33,423 nt of DNA, from NCBI GenBank assembly GCA_012838035.1, contig DUQB01000043.1, positions 1 to 33,423 on the forward strand, read 5' to 3'. A program made the translations under genes and the position numbers. This DNA comes from Bacillota bacterium (lineage in GTDB: Bacteria; Bacillota; Limnochordia; DTU080). Of this stretch, positions 16,801-25,194 are shown piece after piece (position 1 is the first letter of the stretch; every line of letters starts with the position of its first letter). The notes under the pieces are model-generated. The model was not told the origin of the DNA. It searched no databases and saw nothing but the letters and a program-made list of their open reading frames with translations.

Positions 16801-18408
16801 CAAAAGGAATGCGTCACCCGGTCGGCTTTCATACACGAATTCTTCATCCAATTCCCCCAAGCGCACATTTTGCCCGGCCAGATACACTGGAAAATACCCG
16901 CGATCGGGAATGGTTCCCACACCGGCTACGGCGCTGCTGCGCGTTCCAGGCAATGCACGCAATACGTCCCCCACACGATCCCAAGCCAATTTAGGACGCA
17001 GCTCTATGTAATCGCGTGCCGGATAGCGACCGCTCAGCAATCCTACCACACTCAGCAACTGGTCGCGGGTAATATGCCGATAAGGATACGCTTGGCGCAC
17101 CAGCCGCCAGAGCTTCTCCATCTCCCAATCTTCGGCAGCAACCAGAGAAACGATCTGTTGGGCCAACACATCCAAGCAGTTCTCCGGGATATGCGTCTCC
17201 TCAACCATGCCGCCGGCCATTTCGTGGGCGACCCAGGCGGCATCGAGCAGATCATCCGGCGATTTGGCCAGGATCAATAAACTGCTCGCCGCACCAAGAA
17301 CGTGCCCGGACCGCCCGGCGCGCTGTAGAGCGCCGGCGACCGACCGCGGCGAGGTAATCTGAATGACCAGGTCGATGGCGCCTACATCGATGCCTAATTC
17401 CAACGTAGAGGTACAGACCAAAGCTCGCAACCGGCCGGCTTTCAGCTCCTCCTCCACCTGTTCGCGCACCTCGCGCGCTAAGGAACCATGGTGCGTTTTG
17501 GCAATCTCCTCACCGGCCAGCTCGTTGATGCCTCGGGTTATCCGCTCCGCCCAAGCTCGCGCGTTGACGAATATGAGGGTCGAACGGTGACGCCGCACCT
17601 GTTCCAGCACCGTCTCATAAATATCCGGCCAGATGCCCGTACCGGCAGGGGGGATAAGGCTCTTGGGACCAAGCTGCACCTGAATGCGAGTGTCCCGAGC
17701 GGTGCGGGCATCGATGATCCGGACGGGCCGCGGTACATCGTCGCGGCGCCCACCCAGGTAGTCGGCGATAACCTCCAGAGGACGCTGTGTGGCGGAGAGC
17801 CCGATGCGCTGCAACGGCTGCTGCGCTAAGTGCTCAAGGCGTTCCAAGGATAGCGCCAAGTGCGTGCCGCGCTTGTTGTTCGCCAGCGCATGGATCTCAT
17901 CAATGATTACGGTACGTGCCGCGCTTAGAATCGTACGTGCTTTAGATGAGGTGAGCATGAGGTATAAGCTTTCCGGGGTGGTGATGAGGATATCCGGAGG
18001 TTTGCGCAGCATGGCCTGCCGCGCGGACTGCGGCGTATCGCCGGTACGTACGGCCACCTTTACGTCGGGTACGGGATCGCCCAACTCCAGAGCAAGCGTC
18101 GCGATCTCCCGCAACGGCTTGGTGAGATTGCGCGCCACATCATTGTTGAGCGCTTTGAGCGGTGAAACGTAGACTACCTGCACCCCGCGGCCCACATCCG
18201 CGGCGTACAGTCGATTCAGGATCTCCAAGAAAGCCGCCAAGGTTTTGCCGGTGCCGGTGGCAGCCAATATCAGAACATGCTCACCGGCTCGAATAGCAGG
18301 CCATCCCAACCGTTGCGGCGCACTGGGAGCCGCGAACTCCCGACAAAACCAAGTACGTATGGCGGGATGAAAACCCTCTAAAGCTGAATCCGTCGCCTGT
18401 TCGTTCAC
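13852..18408 (-). CDS. lhr: Lhr-type superfamily 2 DNA helicase
   Basis: A roughly 1518-residue ATP-dependent helicase, the size of full-length Lhr (E. coli Lhr is about 1540). It opens with the family start FHPAIRTWF and Q-motif region PQRLGWPAI. Motif I is ATGTGKT (50-56). Motif II reads IIDEIHAL, motif III GLSATQ, motif V STLELGIDVGAIDLVI and motif VI QRAGRSGH. These are followed by the winged-helix and Lhr-specific domains and a long C-terminal half with further helix-turn-helix regions. In E. coli the C-terminal domain has been reported to carry uracil-DNA glycosylase activity; I infer only a DNA repair role here. The preferred start is GTG 18408, with GAGAGG about 11 bases upstream; the open frame extends to 18489 with proline-rich sequence. 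It lies 114 bases downstream of the barrel gene with no clear terminator between, so co-transcription is possible. Confidence 0.93.
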   Translation of the reverse strand: MNEQATDSALEGFHPAIRTWFCREFAAPSAPQRLGWPAIRAGEHVLILAATGTGKTLAAFLEILNRLYAADVGRGVQVVYVSPLKALNNDVARNLTKPLREIATLALELGDPVPDVKVAVRTGDTPQSARQAMLRKPPDILITTPESLYLMLTSSKARTILSAARTVIIDEIHALANNKRGTHLALSLERLEHLAQQPLQRIGLSATQRPLEVIADYLGGRRDDVPRPVRIIDARTARDTRIQVQLGPKSLIPPAGTGIWPDIYETVLEQVRRHRSTLIFVNARAWAERITRGINELAGEEIAKTHHGSLAREVREQVEEELKAGRLRALVCTSTLELGIDVGAIDLVIQITSPRSVAGALQRAGRSGHVLGAASSLLILAKSPDDLLDAAWVAHEMAGGMVEETHIPENCLDVLAQQIVSLVAAEDWEMEKLWRLVRQAYPYRHITRDQLLSVVGLLSGRYPARDYIELRPKLAWDRVGDVLRALPGTRSSAVAGVGTIPDRGYFPVYLAGQNVRLGELDEEFVYESRPGDAFLLGNSIWRIERMGDHRVVVSPAPGAIPKMPFWRAERGGRGMEAGRRVGAFWRALTQRLTQPDAHAWLMRQAHLDERAAAVLIDYLSEQQRHCGCVPHDRRLLLETYIDQAGDYRVILHSPYGYRVHSAWEMAARRQVRSEMGYELVSVSADNGIAWHIPRGQDVPPLESLVYLGSDIIELLIQELPSTALFGAYFRMAAARSLILGQSSLKKRVPLWLQRLKAGDLLNLVRKESEFPIALEALRECLHDVLDVPGLVALQQELATGGVQVEYHQSITPSPFARNFILQLTGSNMYEDDTPRAEKKAQLLNLDRELLLQMLGTDAVRQLLDADAVTATIERRQRIARGSRARNADELEETLLDLGDLTAEEILERTEDPEALNTLLTAGRAVEWRFPCVSDTGSSQFRVGSDDETKTQREPITSGEQTQLRYIAGEERSVYEAAYAVDGAGDAAQQKARLFLLKRYARTHGPFAVSAPAVRFGWPVTDVLPLLSFLAQEELVERGAFLPGGTTEEWCHRDVLQEINRRTKARLRSEVEAVDPPCFAAFLSDWQQVTQPRRFHNGPDALAEVLDQLAGLFLPSEVWERDVLPVRLPGYDAAWLDAICARGEFVWIMQGGGDVGKGKVAFLRREDVEQVLPLLLPTQDMTLSPAAQAVFRVLQDTGAAFATQIGKALPPDLRGTQQVLNGLWELASLGMVTNDTFTPVRKGKPPEDIPADAKPIGRHYLPGAQRARLRRTIQERVSASSVWGGGRWSLLRQAQSSEQASCEAEGLVRLAGLILGRYGLICRDLLAAEGLERLWPQLYRTLRVMEEVGEVRGGYFVTEMSGSQFAHLQAVDALRRTRDTATDRTDDESALLLLNSYDPSFIPAAHRRGDLPSGAVFTRSPLNYVVCRAGRPLLYINGYGRNLWTSEDATPAEIAKALALLPRLLDIPGQLRPRRRIAVAAYNGQPVAKGPLVHYLTQLGFQEQGECLVLWPSSRRKIN

Positions 18409-18522
18409 GCCGCCGTCAACCTCTCTATGTGGACCGGTAGGAGTGTTTGGTATCGGTTCTTGTGCGCAACTCCCGCAGGGGAAAGACACGCCTTGGGTTT
18501 ACTTCTCCGCAGGCACTTGCGC

Positions 18523-20814
18523 CTAGAAGCGCCACCGCAGCCCCGCATGCCACGTGCTTTGCGGCGCAACGCCCGGGTTAAGACCGTATTGCCAACCTGC
18601 GGAAAAGCGCAGGGTGTCGAGCAAGCGCAATTCGGCATCCAGGTTCAGTTTGGCATAGTAGCGCTGCTCCGTTTGGTCTATAAGGGCTGTAACAGGCAGG
18701 TTGCGACTACCGGACAGCTGCAACGTAAATGCGTTAGGCCATTGACCAAAAACGGCGATATCATCCAACTGCAGCTTGATGCCACAAGTAAGGCTGGGCG
18801 CCGAAAAGCGGATGCCGCCCAGGGAGTTCTTTTCCAGCTGCTGACCATAGCTCAGAGTGTAAGCAAATGCACCTTGCTCCACATGTCCGCGCAGTTGATA
18901 AGCCGCCACCTGTCTGTCTGCCGCCGGATCGGTCTTCACCTGATAATCCTGCAGCTTAACTTGGGCGTCGAGAGTGAGGCGAGCATTAGCGATGTGGAAA
19001 CCCACATTCTGCAACTCCAGCCCGTATCCTTTGGTTATCTGTTCTACATCTCCTCCGTACGACGACGTTTCTCCGTACTCGACTCCCAGGTTCACATTCA
19101 CCCCTCCGGCCGGGCCTAAACTGACGCTGCCCGCGTAGTATTGCGTTTCAGTGCGATCTATAGGCTTATTATGCGTCAATAGATCCAGAAGGGAGGCGAC
19201 GTTATCTAACTGATACTCGTACTTGCCGAACAGCTGCAGGAAGTTGAACAACCGTATGGTGGCGTAGCTTGCGGTAATACCCTCTCTGTTATTCCGGATT
19301 TCCTCATTCATAGTCTGATATGAGCGGCCGTAGCGGTAAGCGGTCGCCTGCAACTGCGACCAGGGCAGCGGCAGCCACGCATCCACCTTGCCGCCTAAAT
19401 CCACTTTAGGCAGCCCATACCGGACGTCAGGCAATTCCAAATAGGCGCGCACGGAGGTGGGGACAGTCTTCAGGTAGTTAATCAGCGTAATGAGCACATC
19501 GGCCAAAGCGTCGTCGCCCGCAGCAACCTCGCGGGGGTCTATCTCGTCGATCAACGTCCACAAATCGCCCCGGGCATTGTCGTGGTACAAGCTGACGCTC
19601 GCCTCCGCACGCACGCCGATAGCTGCGTTAAAAGCAGCCAAGCCGCCTTCACCGGCGATTACATAGTTCAGTTTGGGATTAGCCTCCACCGGCGGATGCA
19701 TGGGGTCGAGCTCATCCTTAAGCTTGACGACGGTCAGCGACAAATCTAAAAAGCGGGTATCCAGAGCAGGTTTGACAGCTGATACCTGCCGCTGATAATC
19801 CCCATTTACATACGCATGGCCGTTGATGGTCCGCAACGAGATCGGTCCTAAACGCAATGTGAGATCTCCGCCGCGATGCTTCACCGGACCAAGCGCTGCA
19901 GGAATCGGCCGACTGACGACGTCACCTAGCGCCAAATGCATCAAGCGGGCGTCGTACTGCAATGTCCACGACAACACTTCTTGCCCGTCCATGCTTGGCG
20001 GGCTCAGGCCCACACGCAGATCCAGCGGGCCCCAAGCGGAGGTAAACACAAGTCGACTTCCGGACCAATCACCATTTTTTACATTGAGCTGCAACTCCCC
20101 CGACCAAGCTACGGCACGCCATAAATGAAAGGTGTGGTCCGCTTGATTTCCCGCCATGTCGGCGACGGTAACGCGCACGCGCGTTTGAAAGGTACTGGCT
20201 GCGGCCGGAACGTGATACATGATGATCGAGTCGGCGATGTACGCTTGCGCAGTTACATCCGTGTCATTATAGAACAGCCGGATCGTATCCGGAGCGATAT
20301 TCCCCGCTGCATCATACAGAAGAATAAGGAGCGTATACCCACCGCTCGGGGTCCGTTTTCCAGGCTGAATCAGCTCTATTTGCGGTAACGTATCGTCCGG
20401 CACGACGGTTATTCGCTGCGGCGCCGGGTGGTGGTCTTCAACAGGATAATAGCTGCTGTTACCCATCGTATCCCGGGCTTGAACATAATACTCGAGCACC
20501 CCGGACGTCATGAATTCGGCCGGAATGACTGCGCGATACTCCCCTTGTATGAGTACCATGTTCACACTGTAGAACGCGGCAGCTCCTGGCGGACGAAAGA
20601 AAAGCCGTACCTGGTCGACTAAGGAGGTTTCGCTTATCTGCGCCTTGATGATCAAGTTGGTGTTCGCATAAGCTTGCTCCAACAACGTATGGACAATAAC
20701 GGGCGGATCAATATCCGTTACGACAGCCTGAACGCCGGCGCCCCACAGGCAGGCGACCAGCAAAGCGGCGCACACCTGAACGGTGATTCGCTTTAATGCC
20801 ACCATACTATTCAC
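18523..20814 (-). CDS. Exported Ig-like plus predicted outer-membrane beta-barrel protein
   Basis: A protein of about 763 residues. The start is GTG 20814 (AGGTG 6 bases upstream) or ATG 20805; both lie at the stop of the upstream gene. The signal peptide core is VCAALLVACLWGAGVQA. Two Ig/bacterial-Big-like modules (roughly residues 30-235; FFRPPGAAAFYSV, YYVQARDTMGNSSYYP, VTVADMAGNQADHTF) are followed by more than 500 residues of amphipathic strands with frequent aromatic ends (LQATAYRYGRSY, LQLFGKYEYQLD, VNLGVEYGE, LRFSAGWQYG). The last residues are W-H-A-G-L-R-W-R-F: a terminal Phe with hydrophobics at alternating positions, the classical outer-membrane barrel signal. Function unknown. The overlap with the PKD-array gene implies that they act together. 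Confidence 0.8.
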   Translation of the reverse strand: MNSMVALKRITVQVCAALLVACLWGAGVQAVVTDIDPPVIVHTLLEQAYANTNLIIKAQISETSLVDQVRLFFRPPGAAAFYSVNMVLIQGEYRAVIPAEFMTSGVLEYYVQARDTMGNSSYYPVEDHHPAPQRITVVPDDTLPQIELIQPGKRTPSGGYTLLILLYDAAGNIAPDTIRLFYNDTDVTAQAYIADSIIMYHVPAAASTFQTRVRVTVADMAGNQADHTFHLWRAVAWSGELQLNVKNGDWSGSRLVFTSAWGPLDLRVGLSPPSMDGQEVLSWTLQYDARLMHLALGDVVSRPIPAALGPVKHRGGDLTLRLGPISLRTINGHAYVNGDYQRQVSAVKPALDTRFLDLSLTVVKLKDELDPMHPPVEANPKLNYVIAGEGGLAAFNAAIGVRAEASVSLYHDNARGDLWTLIDEIDPREVAAGDDALADVLITLINYLKTVPTSVRAYLELPDVRYGLPKVDLGGKVDAWLPLPWSQLQATAYRYGRSYQTMNEEIRNNREGITASYATIRLFNFLQLFGKYEYQLDNVASLLDLLTHNKPIDRTETQYYAGSVSLGPAGGVNVNLGVEYGETSSYGGDVEQITKGYGLELQNVGFHIANARLTLDAQVKLQDYQVKTDPAADRQVAAYQLRGHVEQGAFAYTLSYGQQLEKNSLGGIRFSAPSLTCGIKLQLDDIAVFGQWPNAFTLQLSGSRNLPVTALIDQTEQRYYAKLNLDAELRLLDTLRFSAGWQYGLNPGVAPQSTWHAGLRWRF

Positions 20815-23800
20815 TCTGCTCACCTGGTTCATAGGGAATACCCCAGCTATCAATGGTTTTGCCGTTATCCGAGCTTGTGTAGCGCACCTCGCGCCCGTCT
20901 CTGAGTAAACGAAGCTGCAGCATATCATCGGCGCCTAATTGCAAGCGATCTACATCGTACACCACAAGATCCGCCGCGTTGTAATCGGAGAAATCGGCTC
21001 CAGGCCGTAGGCGGATGATCCGACCGTCATAGCGCGAAATTGCCGGAGAGCCTGTCCAACCCGTGATAATACCCACGTGGTGTAAAGGTTCAACCGGCGG
21101 CTGCACCGATACCTGCACGCTGATGCCCACATCATCGATCCAAAGCGTCACGGTGTGCAATCCGGGAGAAAGAGTCGTCGTCACCTCGGATACGTGCTCT
21201 TGCAGCACGCCGTCCACATCGGAAGCCCACATGAGCGCCGCTCCCTCGGGGATGTTGATCGCCCGAAAAGTGATGGGACCGCTCATAATCCGTACGCTGC
21301 CGGGCGGTACATCGGGGCTGACGATCATCGGCTCCTTGGGCGCGGCAACCCGCACATTTGCGACGCGCTCCTCCGCCGTACCTTCCAGCCGGACGGTCAA
21401 TGCATATGTACCGGCATTGGGTAGAGACAGCATGCTGCTGACTACGCCGCTGCCCCGCACGGAGCCGGTGGCCACCGGAATGCCGCGCAGCAACCAAGTG
21501 ACCGTGTGGAGCTGATGAGGTTCCCCCGCCACTTCGGCTTGGAGCTCAAACGGCTCAGACGGATTGACTTCCCACGGGGTACGGACGTCGACGATGCGCG
21601 GTTCAAACGGCGAAGTCTGTGTTTCTTCCCTTACCTGCGCAGCAACCCCGGCATCCACAGGTACGGCCTTCACAGTAACAGTGGCTCCGCCTATATTACC
21701 CGCCCTATCTTGGGCCAGGCAGGTGATGACGTATTCTCGCGCCTGATCGGGAGTGAAGGTCGTCCGTCCGGGTGCGAGGGCTTGTCCATCAACGTACCAG
21801 GTTTGGTCGATAATGCGTTCCTCGCCTTCTGGATCGTAAATGCTTGCTTGCAGATTAATAGGCGTATACAGCGGTACGACGCGTGTTTCCGGTTGAGTAA
21901 TCGTAACCTGAGGCGGTTGCAGATCACGGACGACATCGATGACGAAGCCGCCGACGCCGACGCCGTCGTGACTGTCGGTTACATTGACGCCGTATATATA
22001 GGTGCCCGGATGAGCGAACGCGGCCGAGAAACGCAAACCGTTACCCACATTGACCCCATTGAGGTACCAGCGGGCGTCAACAATCGCATCGCCTTCGAGG
22101 TCGCTGACGTGAATATAAGCGTCGCTTTCAGTCTCCGCAGGGTCTACCGTAACCTGAAACACATCACCAACATAAACAGACTCCGGCCAGATGACGAAGT
22201 CCACCTCGGGCGGCTGATTCTCTTGTACCGACAACTCAAGCCGTGCGCTGCCGCGCCGTCCTTGAGCATCTACCGCTACGGTTTCCATTATAAAATCGCC
22301 GACCCGCTCCAATGGAATCCGCACCGGATTACCTAACGCCACCAATTCCGTGATGTCGACATTGTCCGGTGTGGCGCCGGAGAGCTGCCAGGCCGTTACG
22401 ACCTCTCCGTCAGCGTCATACTCCGCCTGCAAGGTCAACACATCACCTTGTCTGTACTGCCGCCCCGGCTCATTCCCATCGACGTCCGTAATCTGCAAAG
22501 CGAAGACGGAGGTCTCGGTGACGACCATAGCCACTGCCGCGCTGGAGGTGTCCGCGCCGTCGCTCACCTCGACACGAATGGGCCAAACGCCGCTGCCGTT
22601 GAAGGTGTAGGATATCCGGTTGGTACTACCGGCGATCAGTTCATCCGCCACGTACCACGTGTAGCGCAAAGGTTTCGGACCGTCGAAGTCGCTTGCTTCG
22701 GCTTGCAGCGTTACCGTATGACCGCCGTTCGTCTGGTCCGTGTTGCGAATTAGTCCTCCCGCCGGCGGAATGATGCGCACCGAAGGCTTTTCATTGGGCA
22801 CGGTATGACCATACAGGGTAATGGGCGACGACATGCCCGTGATCGTGTTATTGCCGCCTGCTTCAGGTCGTTGGGCTATCACTTGAGCTTGAACGGACTG
22901 CGCTCCCTCGCCGACCATGTATGTAAAGCTGCTGCCGGTCCCCAGCTTCTCCTTCGGACCATGCTCATACAGGCGGTACCACTCGACCACCGGAACAAGA
23001 TCATCTGCGTCATAAGCTTCCGCCTGCAAGGTGACATAGGTTCCTGTAGTATAACGACCGCCATGGGTGGGCGATACGATGGAAACCACCGGCGTAGGTT
23101 CGGGCAGCGCCAGGATTTCACCCAACCGCCAACTTTGCGTCCCCGCCTTACTATCGACGACATCGACGGCAAGGTTGTAGGTTATCGGTTGTGACAGCTC
23201 AAGTTCCGCGACTACGGTGCCCGCGCCCGGCACGGTTGTAGTAAACAGCGGCGTCTGGTTATTGCGCAAAACTAAGCGTACGTCATCACCGTCGGCGTCG
23301 GCGACGTCAAAGGTGAAGATCAGCTGGTCGCCCACCAGATAAGTCTGCTTTGCCAGCTCAACGAGCTGACCTTTCTGTGACCAAGCCACGTTTTTGGTCT
23401 GTGCCGAGCGCTTGAACTGGACCGCCTTGACTGTCAGCTGCGGTAATCGGTTCTCTTCTACCAACACCTGCAAGGTGGTCGTACTTGTCGCACCGAAGCG
23501 ATCCGTCGCCTGCAATTCCAGTTCATAGCGGCCTTGCTGCGTGAAGGTGTACGACAAAGCCTTCTTATTGTCCACCCGGATTACTGGAGCCTGTCCGCCA
23601 GGTGATTTTACCAACCAGGTCAATACGGTGTCGTACCCGAGCTGATCGTCTTCGTAATCATAGACTCGGGCGACGAATTGCTCGTTATCGCCAGGTCGAA
23701 CCCGGACTAGGTCACCTGCGTGTAGCGGCTCAATCGCGATCTCCGGATAGGTATTCGGCATATTGAAACGGACGGTACGTGTCGCGAGCACGCCGCCGCT

Positions 23801-24736
23801 CAAGGCATCCGTCACATATGCTGTCCAAGCATACTCAATGCCGCCGATCAGCTTGCCGTCATGCGGTAACGGCATGGTCACATAAGCCGTGCCTTGCGCA
23901 GCTTTATACTGACAAGCAGAACCTTCGCCGACCGTCACAACGTCGCTGCGCCACAACAATTCATGCCCTGCGCTCAGTTCCGCCCGCGCGTGCAAACAAG
24001 CCGCCTGAACCGGAAATCCGCTTACGCTGAACTCCAAGAACTCCGGTGAAAAACGCCCCTGATTGCCTACAGGACTGATCGGCTCTACCAACGTTTCCAG
24101 AATCGTAAAGGTTGTGGTGTAGGCGGCTACATCGACCCAATCACCGACGCCGTCGCTCTTCTTCAGCGTAACAGTCACCAAATAGTGCCCGTTGGGAAGC
24201 GTATTGCGGAAAATGACCGCTTCTTCCAGCGCATCCGGATTGAGTACCTCGCTACGATATTCGCCGGCTACTACATCCAACTGCAATGCATCCCCCAAAT
24301 ACAGCGGGACTTCACCAGTGTCATCCAGCATGGTTTGGACAATGCTTGCAGTTTTTATCCCTGAAGCATCAAAATTGTATACGCGTTTTTCACCGGCGAA
24401 AACCAGTTCGCCGCCGACGGCATTACGGCGGCCAAACGTGACTGCCGTCAACAAGGCGTTGTTATAGTAAACCGCGGCTTCCACTTGGAAGTAAGCATCC
24501 GGCCCGGCGCTGTTATCTAAGGTGAGCGTAATGGGCGGCGCAACATTATGGGTGAAGACATGACTTAAAGAAGGGAGAGCATACTGTAAAATACCGAACT
24601 CAACAAACTCGGATTTCGCATCGGGCATTCCAAAGCCGGATACGGAAAAACGAGTAGCTGCGGCAGTAGAGGCCGATACTAAAAGAAGGAGAAGCGCTAC
24701 CAAAGCGCTGCCGTATTTGAAAATACTTCTTGGCAT
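20807..24736 (-). CDS. Giant exported Ig/PKD-repeat surface protein
   Basis: A 1309-residue exported protein. The signal peptide (ALVALLLLLVSASTAAA) ends near residue 27; the ATG at 24736 has AGAGGTGAGA about 9 bases upstream. After an N-terminal strand domain (to about 225) and an FN3-like module come about nine consecutive Ig/PKD-like modules. Typical motifs are VTLQAEAYDADD, VTLQAEASDFDGPKPLRYTW, YELELQATDRFGATSTT, YIYGVNVTDSHDG and INLQASIYDPEGE. PKD and Ig arrays usually build extended extracellular stalks or adhesive or carbohydrate-contacting surfaces; no catalytic domain was seen. The C-terminus (YNAADLVVYDVDRLQLGADD) resembles no anchor I know: no LPXTG, SLH or membrane segment. Its stop overlaps the start of the barrel gene. 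Confidence 0.85.
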   Translation of the reverse strand: MPRSIFKYGSALVALLLLLVSASTAAATRFSVSGFGMPDAKSEFVEFGILQYALPSLSHVFTHNVAPPITLTLDNSAGPDAYFQVEAAVYYNNALLTAVTFGRRNAVGGELVFAGEKRVYNFDASGIKTASIVQTMLDDTGEVPLYLGDALQLDVVAGEYRSEVLNPDALEEAVIFRNTLPNGHYLVTVTLKKSDGVGDWVDVAAYTTTFTILETLVEPISPVGNQGRFSPEFLEFSVSGFPVQAACLHARAELSAGHELLWRSDVVTVGEGSACQYKAAQGTAYVTMPLPHDGKLIGGIEYAWTAYVTDALSGGVLATRTVRFNMPNTYPEIAIEPLHAGDLVRVRPGDNEQFVARVYDYEDDQLGYDTVLTWLVKSPGGQAPVIRVDNKKALSYTFTQQGRYELELQATDRFGATSTTTLQVLVEENRLPQLTVKAVQFKRSAQTKNVAWSQKGQLVELAKQTYLVGDQLIFTFDVADADGDDVRLVLRNNQTPLFTTTVPGAGTVVAELELSQPITYNLAVDVVDSKAGTQSWRLGEILALPEPTPVVSIVSPTHGGRYTTGTYVTLQAEAYDADDLVPVVEWYRLYEHGPKEKLGTGSSFTYMVGEGAQSVQAQVIAQRPEAGGNNTITGMSSPITLYGHTVPNEKPSVRIIPPAGGLIRNTDQTNGGHTVTLQAEASDFDGPKPLRYTWYVADELIAGSTNRISYTFNGSGVWPIRVEVSDGADTSSAAVAMVVTETSVFALQITDVDGNEPGRQYRQGDVLTLQAEYDADGEVVTAWQLSGATPDNVDITELVALGNPVRIPLERVGDFIMETVAVDAQGRRGSARLELSVQENQPPEVDFVIWPESVYVGDVFQVTVDPAETESDAYIHVSDLEGDAIVDARWYLNGVNVGNGLRFSAAFAHPGTYIYGVNVTDSHDGVGVGGFVIDVVRDLQPPQVTITQPETRVVPLYTPINLQASIYDPEGEERIIDQTWYVDGQALAPGRTTFTPDQAREYVITCLAQDRAGNIGGATVTVKAVPVDAGVAAQVREETQTSPFEPRIVDVRTPWEVNPSEPFELQAEVAGEPHQLHTVTWLLRGIPVATGSVRGSGVVSSMLSLPNAGTYALTVRLEGTAEERVANVRVAAPKEPMIVSPDVPPGSVRIMSGPITFRAINIPEGAALMWASDVDGVLQEHVSEVTTTLSPGLHTVTLWIDDVGISVQVSVQPPVEPLHHVGIITGWTGSPAISRYDGRIIRLRPGADFSDYNAADLVVYDVDRLQLGADDMLQLRLLRDGREVRYTSSDNGKTIDSWGIPYEPGEQSE

Positions 24737-25194
24737 TCAGGTCTCACCTCTGCAATGCGTTACGCGACACAGTCGTCAACTGTTCGGCACTTAGGAAAGA
24801 TGAGGCTGTGTCGATTCGTAATATGAGCTGAGCTTGCAACGGCTCGCTAAAAAATATGGAGCGCCCTTCCCTTTGGGAGTTACGTGGTAATTGCCTTGTG
24901 GACAAGAATGGGCTACAATTTCGCTAGTTTACCTTTTCGAGTCCTGAAACGGAAAACCTGCCCAAGGCTTTTATACGAACGAATTCATCCGCACCATCGT
25001 AGCAGGCCTATCGATATTTTCAAAGAAACTAGTAATCGGGAATTCCTGTTTGGTTAGACAAACTCCGCTCAGGCGGAGCTATCCGGGAGTTCTATCATGT
25101 TCTCGTACCATTGTGGCAAAATTGCATGTCATCTGAAGCAATCGCCTGCTGTCAACGTGGTAAATACGTCAGGATACGGAGAGGTGTCCTCGAG
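24737..25194. other. Divergent intergenic region with leader structures
   Basis: About 458 bases between the divergent PKD-array gene and the BtrH-like gene, with no gene. CGACACAG (about 24769-24776) and CTGTGTCG (about 24806-24813) form a spaced 8-bp inverted repeat near the minus-strand start. A CTCCGC-TCAG-GCGGAG hairpin lies in the leader of the plus-strand gene near 25066-25081. Confidence 0.45.
24891..24919 (+). promoter_or_regulatory. Promoter upstream of the BtrH-like gene
   Basis: TTGCCT (24891-24896) and TACAAT (24914-24919) are 17 bases apart. This gives a long leader of about 270 bases before the ATG at 25195. Confidence 0.45.

Noticed and set aside
18409-18489. Upstream extension of the helicase open frame
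   Set aside because: Proline-rich sequence unlike the family N-terminus; the GTG at 18408 with GAGAGG upstream matches the family start better.
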